From NCBI GenBank assembly GCA_900555665.1, contig USLX01000011.1, forward strand, positions 1 to 26,639: a stretch of DNA of 26,639 nt. The letters are read 5' to 3'. Source of the stretch: an uncultured Eubacteriales bacterium. Its GTDB lineage: Bacteria; Bacillota; Clostridia; Oscillospirales; Oscillospiraceae. Both the position numbers and the translations under genes were made by a program. The notes under the pieces were generated by a model. The model made no database searches and had not been told where the DNA came from. It saw only the letters and a program-made list of their open reading frames with translations. This document shows positions 1-7,054 of this stretch, one piece after another (positions within the stretch are counted from its first letter, which is position 1; each line of letters starts with the position of its first letter).

Positions 1-309
1 GCCAAGGTCTTCATGGGCGACACCGGTTCGCTCTTCCTCGGCGCGGCGGTCTGCGGACTCGCCTTCGCGCTCGATATGCCGCTCATCCTCATCCTGGTCG
101 GCTTCGTGTACATCTGCGAGACGCTCTCCGTCATCCTCCAGGTCACCTATTTCAAGCTGACCCACGGCAAGCGCATCTTTAAAATGACGCCCATCCATCA
201 TCACTTTGAGCTCTGCGGCTGGAGCGAAAATAAGATCGTCGCCGTCTTCGCCGCCGTGACCGTCCTGCTCTGCGTCCTGGCCTTCCTCGGCGTGATGGGC
301 CGGTATTGA
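1..309 (+). CDS. mraY: Phospho-N-acetylmuramoyl-pentapeptide transferase, 3' end only
   Basis: This is the C-terminal part of MraY, the polytopic membrane enzyme that transfers phospho-MurNAc-pentapeptide from UDP to undecaprenyl phosphate to make lipid I. The reading frame is open from base 1, so the gene starts outside the window; about 102 residues are visible. The sequence shows the family motif AKVFMGDTGSLFLG at its start, the region containing a conserved Asp and Gly cluster, and the histidine-rich cytoplasmic loop TPIHHHFELCGW followed by a last membrane helix, all typical of MraY. The frame ends with TGA at 307-309. ftsW follows after 32 bases, and murD, often found between mraY and ftsW, is not there. 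Identification is very secure; only the 5' part is missing. Confidence 0.97.
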   Translation, partial: AKVFMGDTGSLFLGAAVCGLAFALDMPLILILVGFVYICETLSVILQVTYFKLTHGKRIFKMTPIHHHFELCGWSENKIVAVFAAVTVLLCVLAFLGVMGRY

Positions 310-341
310 TCCGGAAAAAACCAACGGAAAGGGGAGAGACC

Positions 342-1529
342 ATGCCGTCCTCGTCCGGTGTCACCACCATCTATGAAAACCAAACCGAGCAGCTCCCGCA
401 GCCGAAAAAGCCGCATGGCAAGGTCCTGCTCGACGAGCGCGGCCTGCTCGACCTGCCGTTTCTGGCCATCACGATCCTTCTGGTTCTCATTGGCCTTATT
501 ATGATGTTCTCGGCCAGCTATGCCCGTGCCTATCAGGCAACCGGCAAGTCAACCTATTACTTTGCCCGCCAGGCCATTTTCGCGGTGCTCGGCATCGGCG
601 TGATGCTCTTCATCTCCCGGCTCAACTATCAGATGTGGCGCTTCGCGTCGTTCATCGTCCTGGGCGTGTCGGTCTTCTTCCTCCTGCTCGTCCCCTTCAT
701 CGGCGAGGCCTCACACGGCGCCAAGCGCTGGATCACCGTCGCCGGCATCCGCTTCCAGCCCTCCGAGCTGGCGAAGGTTGCCATCGTCATGTCCTTCGCC
801 TCCCTCATGTCCATCTACCGCGAAAAAATGCAGACCTTCCGCTACGGCATCCTGCCCTTCGCGGTCATCCTTGTCGTGCTGGGCGGCCTCGTCGCCCTCG
901 AGCGGCATTTTTCCTGTATTCTGATCATGCTCGCCCTCGGTGCGGTCATGATGTTCCTCGGCGGCGTGCACCTGCGGTGGTTCGCCCTCGGCGGCGGCGT
1001 TGTGGCCGTGTTCGCCATCATCTACCTCACGCGCATGGGCTACGCGGGCGACCGCGTCACGGCCTGGCGCGATCCGGCGTCCGACCCGACCGATACCGGC
1101 TATCAGATCCTCCAGTCCCTCTATGCCATCGGCTCCGGCGGCCTCATGGGCCTCGGCCTCGGCAAGGGACGGCAGAAATATCTCTACCTGCCCGAAGAGC
1201 ATAACGACTATATTTTCCCCATCGTCTGCGAAGAGCTGGGCTTTGTGGGGGCCGTCGTCGTCATCTTGCTCTTTGTGCTGCTCATCCTGCGCGGCTACTG
1301 GATCGCCATGCACGCGCGCGACCGCTTCGGCGCCCTGATGGCCGCCGGCCTCACGACGCACCTGGCCCTCCAGGTCTTCCTGAACATCGGCGTCGTTACC
1401 AACTTCCTGCCCGCCACCGGCATCTCCCTCCCGTTCTTCTCCTACGGCGGCACGGCACTTTTGATCCAGCTGTTCGAAATGGGCCTCATTCTGGCCATTT
1501 CCCGCCAGAATGACAACAAATTGCTGTAA
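342..1529 (+). CDS. ftsW: SEDS-family septal peptidoglycan glycosyltransferase FtsW (SpoVE-like)
   Basis: This is a SEDS-family membrane glycosyltransferase that polymerises lipid II into glycan strands, normally paired with a class B penicillin-binding protein at the septum. The 395-residue protein has a short cytoplasmic N-terminus and about ten hydrophobic segments. It shows the family motif GAKRW...FQPSE in the first half and EEHNDYIFP near residue 289, whose Asp corresponds to the catalytic Asp of RodA/FtsW proteins. The C-terminal FFSYGGT motif is also present. An in-frame TTG at 306 would overlap the mraY stop, but I chose ATG 342 because a strong Shine-Dalgarno stretch (AAAGGGGAGA, about 328-337) sits just before it. 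murG follows 9 bases later. In spore formers this position can be occupied by spoVE, which sequence alone cannot separate cleanly from ftsW. Confidence 0.93.
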   Translation: MPSSSGVTTIYENQTEQLPQPKKPHGKVLLDERGLLDLPFLAITILLVLIGLIMMFSASYARAYQATGKSTYYFARQAIFAVLGIGVMLFISRLNYQMWRFASFIVLGVSVFFLLLVPFIGEASHGAKRWITVAGIRFQPSELAKVAIVMSFASLMSIYREKMQTFRYGILPFAVILVVLGGLVALERHFSCILIMLALGAVMMFLGGVHLRWFALGGGVVAVFAIIYLTRMGYAGDRVTAWRDPASDPTDTGYQILQSLYAIGSGGLMGLGLGKGRQKYLYLPEEHNDYIFPIVCEELGFVGAVVVILLFVLLILRGYWIAMHARDRFGALMAAGLTTHLALQVFLNIGVVTNFLPATGISLPFFSYGGTALLIQLFEMGLILAISRQNDNKLL

Positions 1530-1538
1530 GGAGCGCCT

Positions 1539-2669
1539 ATGAAAGTGATCTTTACCTGCGGCGGCACCGGCGGCCACATCTATCCGGCCATCGCCGTCGC
1601 CAAGCTCATGCAGGAGCGTCATCCCGACTGCCAGATCCTCTTCATCGGCGCGGAAGACGGCATGGAAAATAAGCTTGTCCCGCGCGAGGGCTTCCGGCTC
1701 GAAACGCTGAAAATTTCCAACTATCAGCGCAGCCTCGCGCCGAAGGCCGTCTGGCACAACCTCACCACGCTGCTCCATATGGCCGGCTCCATGCGCAAGG
1801 TGCGCGCCATCATCCGCGACTTCCATCCGGACGTCATCGTCGGCACCGGCGGCTACGCCAGCTTCCCAGCCCTGAAAATGGGCGGCAGGCTTCGCGTGCC
1901 CACCGCCGTCCACGAGTCCAATGCCGTCCCCGGCCTTACAACGCGCATGGTCGAAAAGGACGTCACGCGCATCATGGTCTCCTTCCCGGACAGCCGCGAC
2001 CAGTATTCCAACCCCGACAGCGTCATCGTCACCGGCACGCCCGTCCGCGCCAGCTTCCTCTATACCAACCGGGAGCAGGCGCGCGCCGCCCTTGGCCTGG
2101 CCGACGGCAAGCCGCTCATCGTCTCCTGCTGGGGCAGCCTCGGCGCGCGGGAGATGAATAAAAAGATCGCCCGATTTATGAAGCGCGAGCAGGATGACCA
2201 CACGCCCTATCACCACATCCATGCCACCGGCTCCTTCGGCTGGCGCTGGATGCCGGACTATGTGAAGCAGCAGGGCGTCGACCTCTCTGCCAACCCCATG
2301 CTCGATCTGCGCGAGTATATCTATGACATGCCGCAGGTCATGGCCGCGGCCGACCTTATCATCTGCCGTGCCGGCGCGGCCACCATTGCCGAGGTCTGCG
2401 CCTCCGCCACGCCCTGCATCATGGTGCCCTCGCCGAACGTGACGGGCAACCACCAGGAAAAGAACGCCCGCGTGCTCGAGAAAAACGGCGCAGCCGTTGT
2501 CATCCGCGAAGCCGACTGCGACGGCGACACTCTCTACGAAACGGCAAAGCAGCTTCTCGCCGACAGCGAACGCTGCCGTGCCATGCGCGCCGCCGCGGCC
2601 AATCTCGCCGTAGTCGATGCCGCCGAGCGCATCTATCAGACCGCGATCGACCTTGCCCGCCCCTCCTGA
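1539..2669 (+). CDS. murG: UDP-N-acetylglucosamine--MurNAc-pentapeptide-PP-undecaprenol GlcNAc transferase MurG
   Basis: MurG adds GlcNAc to lipid I on the inner face of the membrane to give lipid II, the substrate that FtsW polymerises. The protein has 376 residues, the normal size for this GT28 family enzyme. The N-terminal glycine-rich loop GGTGGHIYPA (residues 8-17), the second loop GTGGYASFPA, the acceptor-side motif HESNAVPG, and the C-terminal donor-binding motif CRAGAATIAE followed by PSPNVTGNHQEKNA are all visible. The usual HEQNAVPG has Ser in place of Gln, a mild change. The start is supported by TAAGGAG at 1526-1532, which overlaps the ftsW stop codon, so translation is probably coupled to ftsW. 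Confidence 0.97.
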   Translation: MKVIFTCGGTGGHIYPAIAVAKLMQERHPDCQILFIGAEDGMENKLVPREGFRLETLKISNYQRSLAPKAVWHNLTTLLHMAGSMRKVRAIIRDFHPDVIVGTGGYASFPALKMGGRLRVPTAVHESNAVPGLTTRMVEKDVTRIMVSFPDSRDQYSNPDSVIVTGTPVRASFLYTNREQARAALGLADGKPLIVSCWGSLGAREMNKKIARFMKREQDDHTPYHHIHATGSFGWRWMPDYVKQQGVDLSANPMLDLREYIYDMPQVMAAADLIICRAGAATIAEVCASATPCIMVPSPNVTGNHQEKNARVLEKNGAAVVIREADCDGDTLYETAKQLLADSERCRAMRAAAANLAVVDAAERIYQTAIDLARPS

Positions 2670-2693
2670 CACCTGCGTCCCCGCCTCCGCATA

Positions 2694-2710
2694 GGATGGG
2701 AAAACCATCC
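2694..2710 (+). other. Small hairpin in the murG-murA gap
   Basis: GGATGG and CCATCC form a 6 bp stem with a GAAAA loop, ending 5 bases before the murA ribosome binding site. There is no T run after it, so it is not a standard terminator. It also contains an in-frame ATG (2696) that I rejected as the murA start. It may influence murA translation or RNA stability; that is inference. Confidence 0.35.
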
Positions 2711-2728
2711 GGAAGTGGAGGAGACCAT

Positions 2729-3991
2729 ATGCAATGCTACAAGATCTGCGGCGCGCAGCCGCTCCGGGGTGAGACGGCCATCAGCGGGGCCAAGAACGCG
2801 GCTCTGCCGATTCTCGCTGCCTGTGTGCTCTGCCGGGGCCCCTGCGTTCTGCATAACTGTCCGGACATCGCCGATGTCGAAACGTCGCTCGCCATCCTGC
2901 GCACCCTCGGTGCAAAAACCGCCCGCGCGGGCAGCACGCTTGTCGTGGATGCCTCCGGGCTTACCCAGACGGCGATACCCGCAGCGCTTGCCGCTCGCAT
3001 GCGCTCATCCGTGCTGTATTCCGGCGCTCTGTTAGCCGCAGCGGGTGCCGCATCAATGCCGCTCCCCGGCGGCTGCCCCCTCGGTCGCAGACCCATTGAT
3101 TACCACTTGCAGGCATTTCAAAAACTTGGCGCGAAATGTTCGAAATTCGAAGGGAAATACGAAATTTCCTGGGAAAATCCGTGCGGAACATTGATTGAAC
3201 TTCCACGCCCCAGCGTCGGCGCCACGGAGAACGCCATTCTCGCCGCCCTGGGCTGCAAAGGCGAACCAACTGTGCTGAAAAATGCCGCAATGGAGCCTGA
3301 AATCCTGGATTTTGTGAACTTTTTGCGATCTGCCGGCGCGGAAATCTCCGGCGGCGGCACGCCAGAACTCCATATTTTGGGCGGAAAACCGCTCCACGGC
3401 ACTACATATTGTGTCCAACCCGACCGCATCGAGACGGCAACCTTCCTCTTCGCCACAGCCGGCTGCGGCGGAGATGTCCTCTTGAAACGAACGAATGTAT
3501 CTGATATAAAAACAATTACGGCCCTGCTTCAACAGATGGGCTGCGAACTTTCAGATGGCAAAAATACCGTAAGAATCAGCAGAAATGGGAAGATATCAGC
3601 ACTTTCCAACGTAAAAACAGCGCCCTATCCCGGCTTCCCAACCGACTGTCAGGCCCTTCTCACCGCCGCGCTCCTCCGCGCGAACGGGGAGAGCTGCATC
3701 GAGGAAACCGTCTTCGAAGAGCGCTTTCACCATATTCCGGAGCTTCAAAAGTTGGGTGCAGACCTGAAAATCACGGGAAATTCCGTAAAAATTCACGGGA
3801 AAAGTTCGCTGCACGGCGCAGCAATTACGGCGAAAGACCTGCGCGGCGGCGCAGCACTCGCCCTGGCGGCTCTGCAAGCGGAAGGCGTCTCAAATCTTCG
3901 CGGTTTGGCCCATATTGACCGTGGATACGAACATTTTGACCAAAAACTCCGCGCCCTCGGCGCAAACATTGTGCGAACTTTTGCCGGATAA
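2729..3991 (+). CDS. murA: UDP-N-acetylglucosamine 1-carboxyvinyltransferase MurA
   Basis: MurA transfers enolpyruvate from phosphoenolpyruvate to UDP-GlcNAc, the first committed step of peptidoglycan synthesis, in the cytoplasm. The 420-residue protein matches the family length. It has the substrate-binding Lys22 in SGAKNAALP, the active-site Cys116 in the loop GGCPLGRRPID (the cysteine attacked by fosfomycin in this family), the catalytic Asp in FPTDCQALL, and the late DLRGGAALALAAL motif containing the conserved Arg. The upstream ATG at 2696 lies in a hairpin, while ATG 2729 follows GGAGGAGA at 2716-2723, so the latter is chosen. Oddly, parts of the gene (about 3105-3215, 3490-3610, 3745-3830) are much richer in A and T, with AAATT-type codons unlike the neighbouring genes. 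All the catalytic residues are nevertheless intact. Confidence 0.96.
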   Translation: MQCYKICGAQPLRGETAISGAKNAALPILAACVLCRGPCVLHNCPDIADVETSLAILRTLGAKTARAGSTLVVDASGLTQTAIPAALAARMRSSVLYSGALLAAAGAASMPLPGGCPLGRRPIDYHLQAFQKLGAKCSKFEGKYEISWENPCGTLIELPRPSVGATENAILAALGCKGEPTVLKNAAMEPEILDFVNFLRSAGAEISGGGTPELHILGGKPLHGTTYCVQPDRIETATFLFATAGCGGDVLLKRTNVSDIKTITALLQQMGCELSDGKNTVRISRNGKISALSNVKTAPYPGFPTDCQALLTAALLRANGESCIEETVFEERFHHIPELQKLGADLKITGNSVKIHGKSSLHGAAITAKDLRGGAALALAALQAEGVSNLRGLAHIDRGYEHFDQKLRALGANIVRTFAG

Positions 3992-4018
3992 AACCGGCGG
4001 AAAAGGGGAAAACCTATC

Positions 4019-4783
4019 ATGGCAGGAAGAAATAAGCAGGAAAAAAATCGCAGACCGTCCAGCGGCATCGCCGCGCGGCTGGTGATCATGCTTGCCGTAG
4101 TTGCAGCGATTGTCTTCGGCGTGGCCATCTTTTTCAAGGTGACAACCATTGAGGTGCAGGGAAATTCCCTCTATTCTGCCGAGAGCGTGATTGCGGCATC
4201 CGGCATCGAGCCGGGCGACAATCTCCTGTTGGTCAACAAGGCCACCACGGCTGGAAACATCCTTGCCGCGCTTCCTTATGTCGAAGAAGTACGCGGAATT
4301 GTACGATCTTTGCCGGATACTGTCGTAATTCAGATTAAAGAGAGCGAAGCAAGTTTTGCCGTCCAGACCGACGTCAATACGACCTGGCTGATCAACAGCC
4401 GCGGCAAGGCGCTGGAAAAGGTGGAAGGGGATCTGCCGGAGGGGCAGCCGCAGATTGTCGGCGTCAGCGTAAAGGCGCCGGCGGCAGGCATGACCGTCAC
4501 AGCGGCAGAGCAAAGCCGCCTTGATGCGGCCCTTGCTGTTCTCTCTGGTCTCGACGGCACGGGAATTTTGGAGCATGTGGCCGTGATCAACGTGGAAAAG
4601 GACTATGATATCACCGTGCAGTACGACGACCGCTATACCATCAAGCTTGGCGGCACGGACGATTTGGCCTATAAGCTCCAGTATCTCACAAGTATTCTTG
4701 CTGAGCTCAGCGACTTCCAGGCCGGGACCATCGATTTGACGGATGCGGCGAACAAAAAAGCCACCTTCCAGCCCTCCGTCTGA
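4019..4783 (+). CDS. ftsQ: Cell division protein FtsQ/DivIB
   Basis: This bitopic division protein belongs to the FtsQ/DivIB family, which with FtsL and DivIC regulates septal peptidoglycan synthesis. The 254-residue protein has a basic cytoplasmic N-terminus (residues 1-22), one membrane helix (about 23-41), then a POTRA domain beginning VTTIEVQGNSLYSAESVIAASG, followed by the beta domain with LPDTVVIQIKE and a DTWLIN-like segment seen here as NTTWLINSRGKALE. The start has AAAAGGGGAA at 4001-4010. It sits between murA and ftsZ as in many Gram-positive dcw clusters. No ftsA lies between it and ftsZ. The sequence is divergent, as is usual for this family, but domain order and context make the call strong. 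Confidence 0.88.
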   Translation: MAGRNKQEKNRRPSSGIAARLVIMLAVVAAIVFGVAIFFKVTTIEVQGNSLYSAESVIAASGIEPGDNLLLVNKATTAGNILAALPYVEEVRGIVRSLPDTVVIQIKESEASFAVQTDVNTTWLINSRGKALEKVEGDLPEGQPQIVGVSVKAPAAGMTVTAAEQSRLDAALAVLSGLDGTGILEHVAVINVEKDYDITVQYDDRYTIKLGGTDDLAYKLQYLTSILAELSDFQAGTIDLTDAANKKATFQPSV

Positions 4784-4831
4784 GGAAAAGCACAAAGCAC
4801 GGAGAAAAAAGACGTTTTTTCCAGATTTCTA

Positions 4832-4860
4832 TTGACCGCGGACGTATTTCAGTATAAAAT
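4832..4860 (+). promoter_or_regulatory. Sigma-A-type promoter for ftsZ
   Basis: The -35 box TTGACC (4832-4837) and the -10 box TAAAAT (4855-4860, inside TATAAAAT) are 17 bp apart. Transcription would start near 4867, leaving a leader of about 65 bases before ftsZ. The 148-base gap after ftsQ fits ftsZ being transcribed separately from, or in addition to, the upstream cluster. Confidence 0.75.
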
Positions 4861-4931
4861 AGAGTGAAAACCGTTGATCAGGACAGATAGAACGCCAAAT
4901 TTGGGGCGGTTCATACATAGGAGGAAGTCAA

Positions 4932-6008
4932 ATGGCAGATTTTCAGGAAAAGGTAGTTAATATTAAAGTCATCGGCGTCGGCGGCGCCGGCAACAACGTC
5001 ATCAACCGCATGATCACCAGCGGCGTCGGCGGCGTGGAATTCATCGCGGTCAATACCGATAAGCAGGATCTCAACAAGTCTAAGTGTGAGAACAAGATCC
5101 AGATCGGCGAAAAGCTGACCGGCGGCATGGGCGCGGGTTCCAAGCCGGAAATCGGCCAGAAATCCGCTGAAGAATCTAAAAATGTGATTTCCCAGGCGCT
5201 TGACGGCACCGATATGGTGTTCATCACCGCCGGCATGGGCGGCGGCACGGGCACGGGCGCGGCCCCCATCATTGCGCAGATCGCGCACGACAAGGGCATT
5301 TTGACCGTCGGCGTTGTGACCAAGCCGTTCAAATTTGAGGGCGCGAACCGGATGCGGCAGGCCGAGATGGGCATTGCGAACCTGACCGACAAGGTCGACT
5401 CGCTGATTATCATCCCGAACGACCGGCTGAAATTTGTTACCGATCAGAAGATCACGTTTGCCAACGCATTCGGCATCGCGGACGATGTGCTGAAGCAGGC
5501 GGTCAGCTCGATCTCTGAGCTCGTCGGCTACAGTGAGCATGTCATCATCAACCTTGACTTCGCGGACGTGTCTGCGATTATGAAGGACGCGGGCCACGCG
5601 CATATGGGCGTTGGTACGGCTGCGGGCCGCGATAAGGCCGAGCAGGCGGCCATGGCGGCCGTCTCCAGCCCGCTGCTTGAGACCTCGATCAACGGCGCGA
5701 CGGGCGTGCTGATTAACGTGGCAGGCTCGAGCGAGCTGGCCCTCGATGACGTCGAGACTGCGGCGAACATTGTCATGGAAGCGGCAAATCCCGAGGCAAA
5801 CATCATCTTCGGCGCGGCGTTCGACGACAACCTCGAAGACGAGATGCGTGTCACGGTCATCGCCACCGGCTTTGACGACAAGCAGCGTCAGCAGCCGGCC
5901 AACAAGCTTGGTGCGTACACCTCCGCGACGAGTGAGAAGGCCAAGGCACAGGCTGCCGAGGATATTGATGACATCGATGAGATCTTCAAGATCTTTAATA
6001 AGGACTGA
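4932..6008 (+). CDS. ftsZ: Cell division GTPase FtsZ
   Basis: FtsZ is the tubulin-like GTPase that polymerises into the division ring and recruits the septal machinery. The 358-residue protein shows the N-terminal nucleotide-binding loop GVGGAGNNVINRM, the tubulin signature GGGTGTGAAP, the T7 loop NLDFADVSAIM that completes the active site of the next subunit, and the end of the globular domain at MRVTVIATGFDDK (about residue 315). The remainder is a short linker (about 26 residues) and the C-terminal peptide DDIDEIFKIFNKD. That peptide is acidic and hydrophobic but lacks the common P-x-F-L core used to dock FtsA, SepF or ZipA. The start has TAGGAGGAAG just upstream. A strong terminator follows the stop codon. 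Confidence 0.98.
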   Translation: MADFQEKVVNIKVIGVGGAGNNVINRMITSGVGGVEFIAVNTDKQDLNKSKCENKIQIGEKLTGGMGAGSKPEIGQKSAEESKNVISQALDGTDMVFITAGMGGGTGTGAAPIIAQIAHDKGILTVGVVTKPFKFEGANRMRQAEMGIANLTDKVDSLIIIPNDRLKFVTDQKITFANAFGIADDVLKQAVSSISELVGYSEHVIINLDFADVSAIMKDAGHAHMGVGTAAGRDKAEQAAMAAVSSPLLETSINGATGVLINVAGSSELALDDVETAANIVMEAANPEANIIFGAAFDDNLEDEMRVTVIATGFDDKQRQQPANKLGAYTSATSEKAKAQAAEDIDDIDEIFKIFNKD

Positions 6009-6017
6009 GAAGCAGAC

Positions 6018-6046
6018 CAGCCGCCTGGAAGGGCGGCTGGTTTTTG
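6018..6046 (+). terminator. Rho-independent terminator after ftsZ
   Basis: A perfect 9 bp stem (CCAGCCGCC, 6018-6026, with GGCGGCTGG, 6033-6041) closes a 6-base loop and is followed by five T residues. It begins 9 bases after the ftsZ stop codon. Confidence 0.9.
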
Positions 6047-6690
6047 CGGGCTGGCAATGATTGCCCCTACGACCGCTGCAGCGGGGTGGAGATCTCCAAG
6101 TGTGCGCACTTACTTCGCAATAACGCTTCTGTTTGCGGGTCGGTTGTGAGGCCCCTCTCAGTCACGGCTTTGCCGTGACAGCCCCCCGGAGGGAGCCTTG
6201 TCCGCTGCGGCGGGGTGGATCCCTCAGGCCTCCTCTTGTAGAGGGAGCCTTGGGGTGCGTGCTCCCCGCGGGCCTCTGGAAGATCCACGGGATTGTCACC
6301 CCAGCCGGGCGCGTAAGGAACGCGGATTTCGGCATACCCCGCGGTATGATGCGGGGCAAGCCTGCGGGCTGGCTCGCAATGACGCTTCTGTTTTTAAGTT
6401 TGAGATGGTGCTTCTGCTTGATGGTTGGGGCTCTGTGGGCTGTGAAGTATTCGCAGGCAGAAATCTGGCGCCATCATCAAGATCGCGTGCGGCGCGGCGA
6501 TTCTTTTCTTTCTCTGGAGAAAGAAAAGAAAGGGGGCGCAAGGGCAGATGTTCTGGCGCGAAAGAAGATTTTGGCGCGTCCCAGCCCTCTCCGCCATGGT
6601 GTGCGTACCGGGGCATCTCCCCCGGAGGGGAGGCTTTCTCCGCTGCGGCGGGGAGGGATGGGGAAGAATTCATGCAAACTTTACAAATGG
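6047..6690. repeat. Gene-free interval with intergenic hairpin repeats
   Basis: No credible gene is seen in this stretch; open frames here lack family features and run through palindromes. It contains at least two copies of a GC-rich module: 6192-6215, with CCGCTGCGGCGGGG at its end, and 6627-6653. It also holds a perfect hairpin GTCACGGC-TTT-GCCGTGAC (6161-6179) flanked by C-rich and G-rich tracts, and a fragment near 6115-6130 (CGCAATAACGCTTCTGTTT) that recurs with small changes at about 6375-6393. The copies match modules at 11326-11470, 16437-16733 and 21150-21290. They are probably a dispersed, non-coding, hairpin-forming repeat family; whether mobile or regulatory is unknown. Confidence 0.7.
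6501..6530. repeat. Perfect 14 bp inverted repeat of pyrimidine/purine tracts
   Basis: TTCTTTTCTTTCTC (6501-6514) and GAGAAAGAAAAGAA (6517-6530) are exact reverse complements around a TG centre. Each arm is purely pyrimidine or purine. There is no adjacent gene end; the nearest gene starts at 6755. It lies inside the repeat-rich interval and may be one of its modules. Confidence 0.8.
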
Positions 6691-6693
6691 TGC

Positions 6694-6722
6694 TTTACTT
6701 TCGAACGTTAAAGTGTTAATAT
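6694..6722 (+). promoter_or_regulatory. Promoter of the yerC operon with an internal palindrome
   Basis: The -35 box TTTACT (6694-6699) and the -10 box TAATAT (6717-6722) have a 17 bp spacer. The spacer carries the inverted repeat ACTTT-N8-AAAGT (6697-6714), itself containing TTCGAA and AACGTT. A regulator bound here would block RNA polymerase. Because the first gene encodes a TrpR-like DNA-binding protein, autoregulation is an attractive guess but only inference. Confidence 0.65.
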
Positions 6723-6754
6723 GAAGGAACAGAAAAGAAAAGGAGTATTTCGCC

Positions 6755-7054
6755 TTGAACAATCGAAATAAACATTCCGATCCGGACAGCGAGCTGTACC
6801 GTGCCATTCTGCGGCTGAAGACGCTGGAAGAGTGCTATGACTTTTTTACCGATCTCTGCACGGCGGGGGAACTGAAGGCCATGGAGCAGCGCTTTGAAGT
6901 GGCCAAGCTGCTCAATGAAGGGCTCATCTACAACGACATTTTGGAGAAGACCGGCGCGTCGAGCGCGACGATCAGCCGCGTGAACCGCAGCCTGAATTAC
7001 GGCACGGATGCCTACCGCACGATTTTTGCGCGGATGGCAGAGGAAGAAACGTGA
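6755..7054 (+). CDS. yerC: YerC/YecD family TrpR-related DNA-binding protein
   Basis: This small protein (99 residues) belongs to the YerC/YecD family, which shares the helix-turn-helix fold of the tryptophan repressor. Visible family features are LYRAILRLKTLEECYDFF near the start and the DNA-binding part GLIYNDILEKTGASSATISRVNRSL (given here as the region around residues 54-78), ending with YGTDAYRTIF. Function in this family is not well defined, and there is no evidence that it responds to tryptophan. The start is a TTG codon at 6755, chosen because AAGGAG lies 10 bases upstream and the conserved sequence begins soon after. Its stop overlaps the start of the methyltransferase gene, so the two are translationally coupled. 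Confidence 0.88.
   Translation: MNNRNKHSDPDSELYRAILRLKTLEECYDFFTDLCTAGELKAMEQRFEVAKLLNEGLIYNDILEKTGASSATISRVNRSLNYGTDAYRTIFARMAEEET

Noticed and set aside
711..2708. A 665-codon open frame on the minus strand opposite ftsW and murG
   Set aside because: It mirrors the codon bias of the two real genes on the other strand, has low-complexity Ala/Gly/Asp/His composition, and shows no domain. GC-rich genes often create long antisense frames.
6047..6690. A CRISPR array
   Set aside because: The repeated units are unevenly spaced, imperfect and built of hairpins, with no regular repeat-spacer pattern and no cas genes.
6133..6719. Open frames of 173-192 codons in the gene-free interval after ftsZ
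   Set aside because: They run through palindromic repeats in several frames, have Arg/Gly/Pro-rich composition and no family resemblance.
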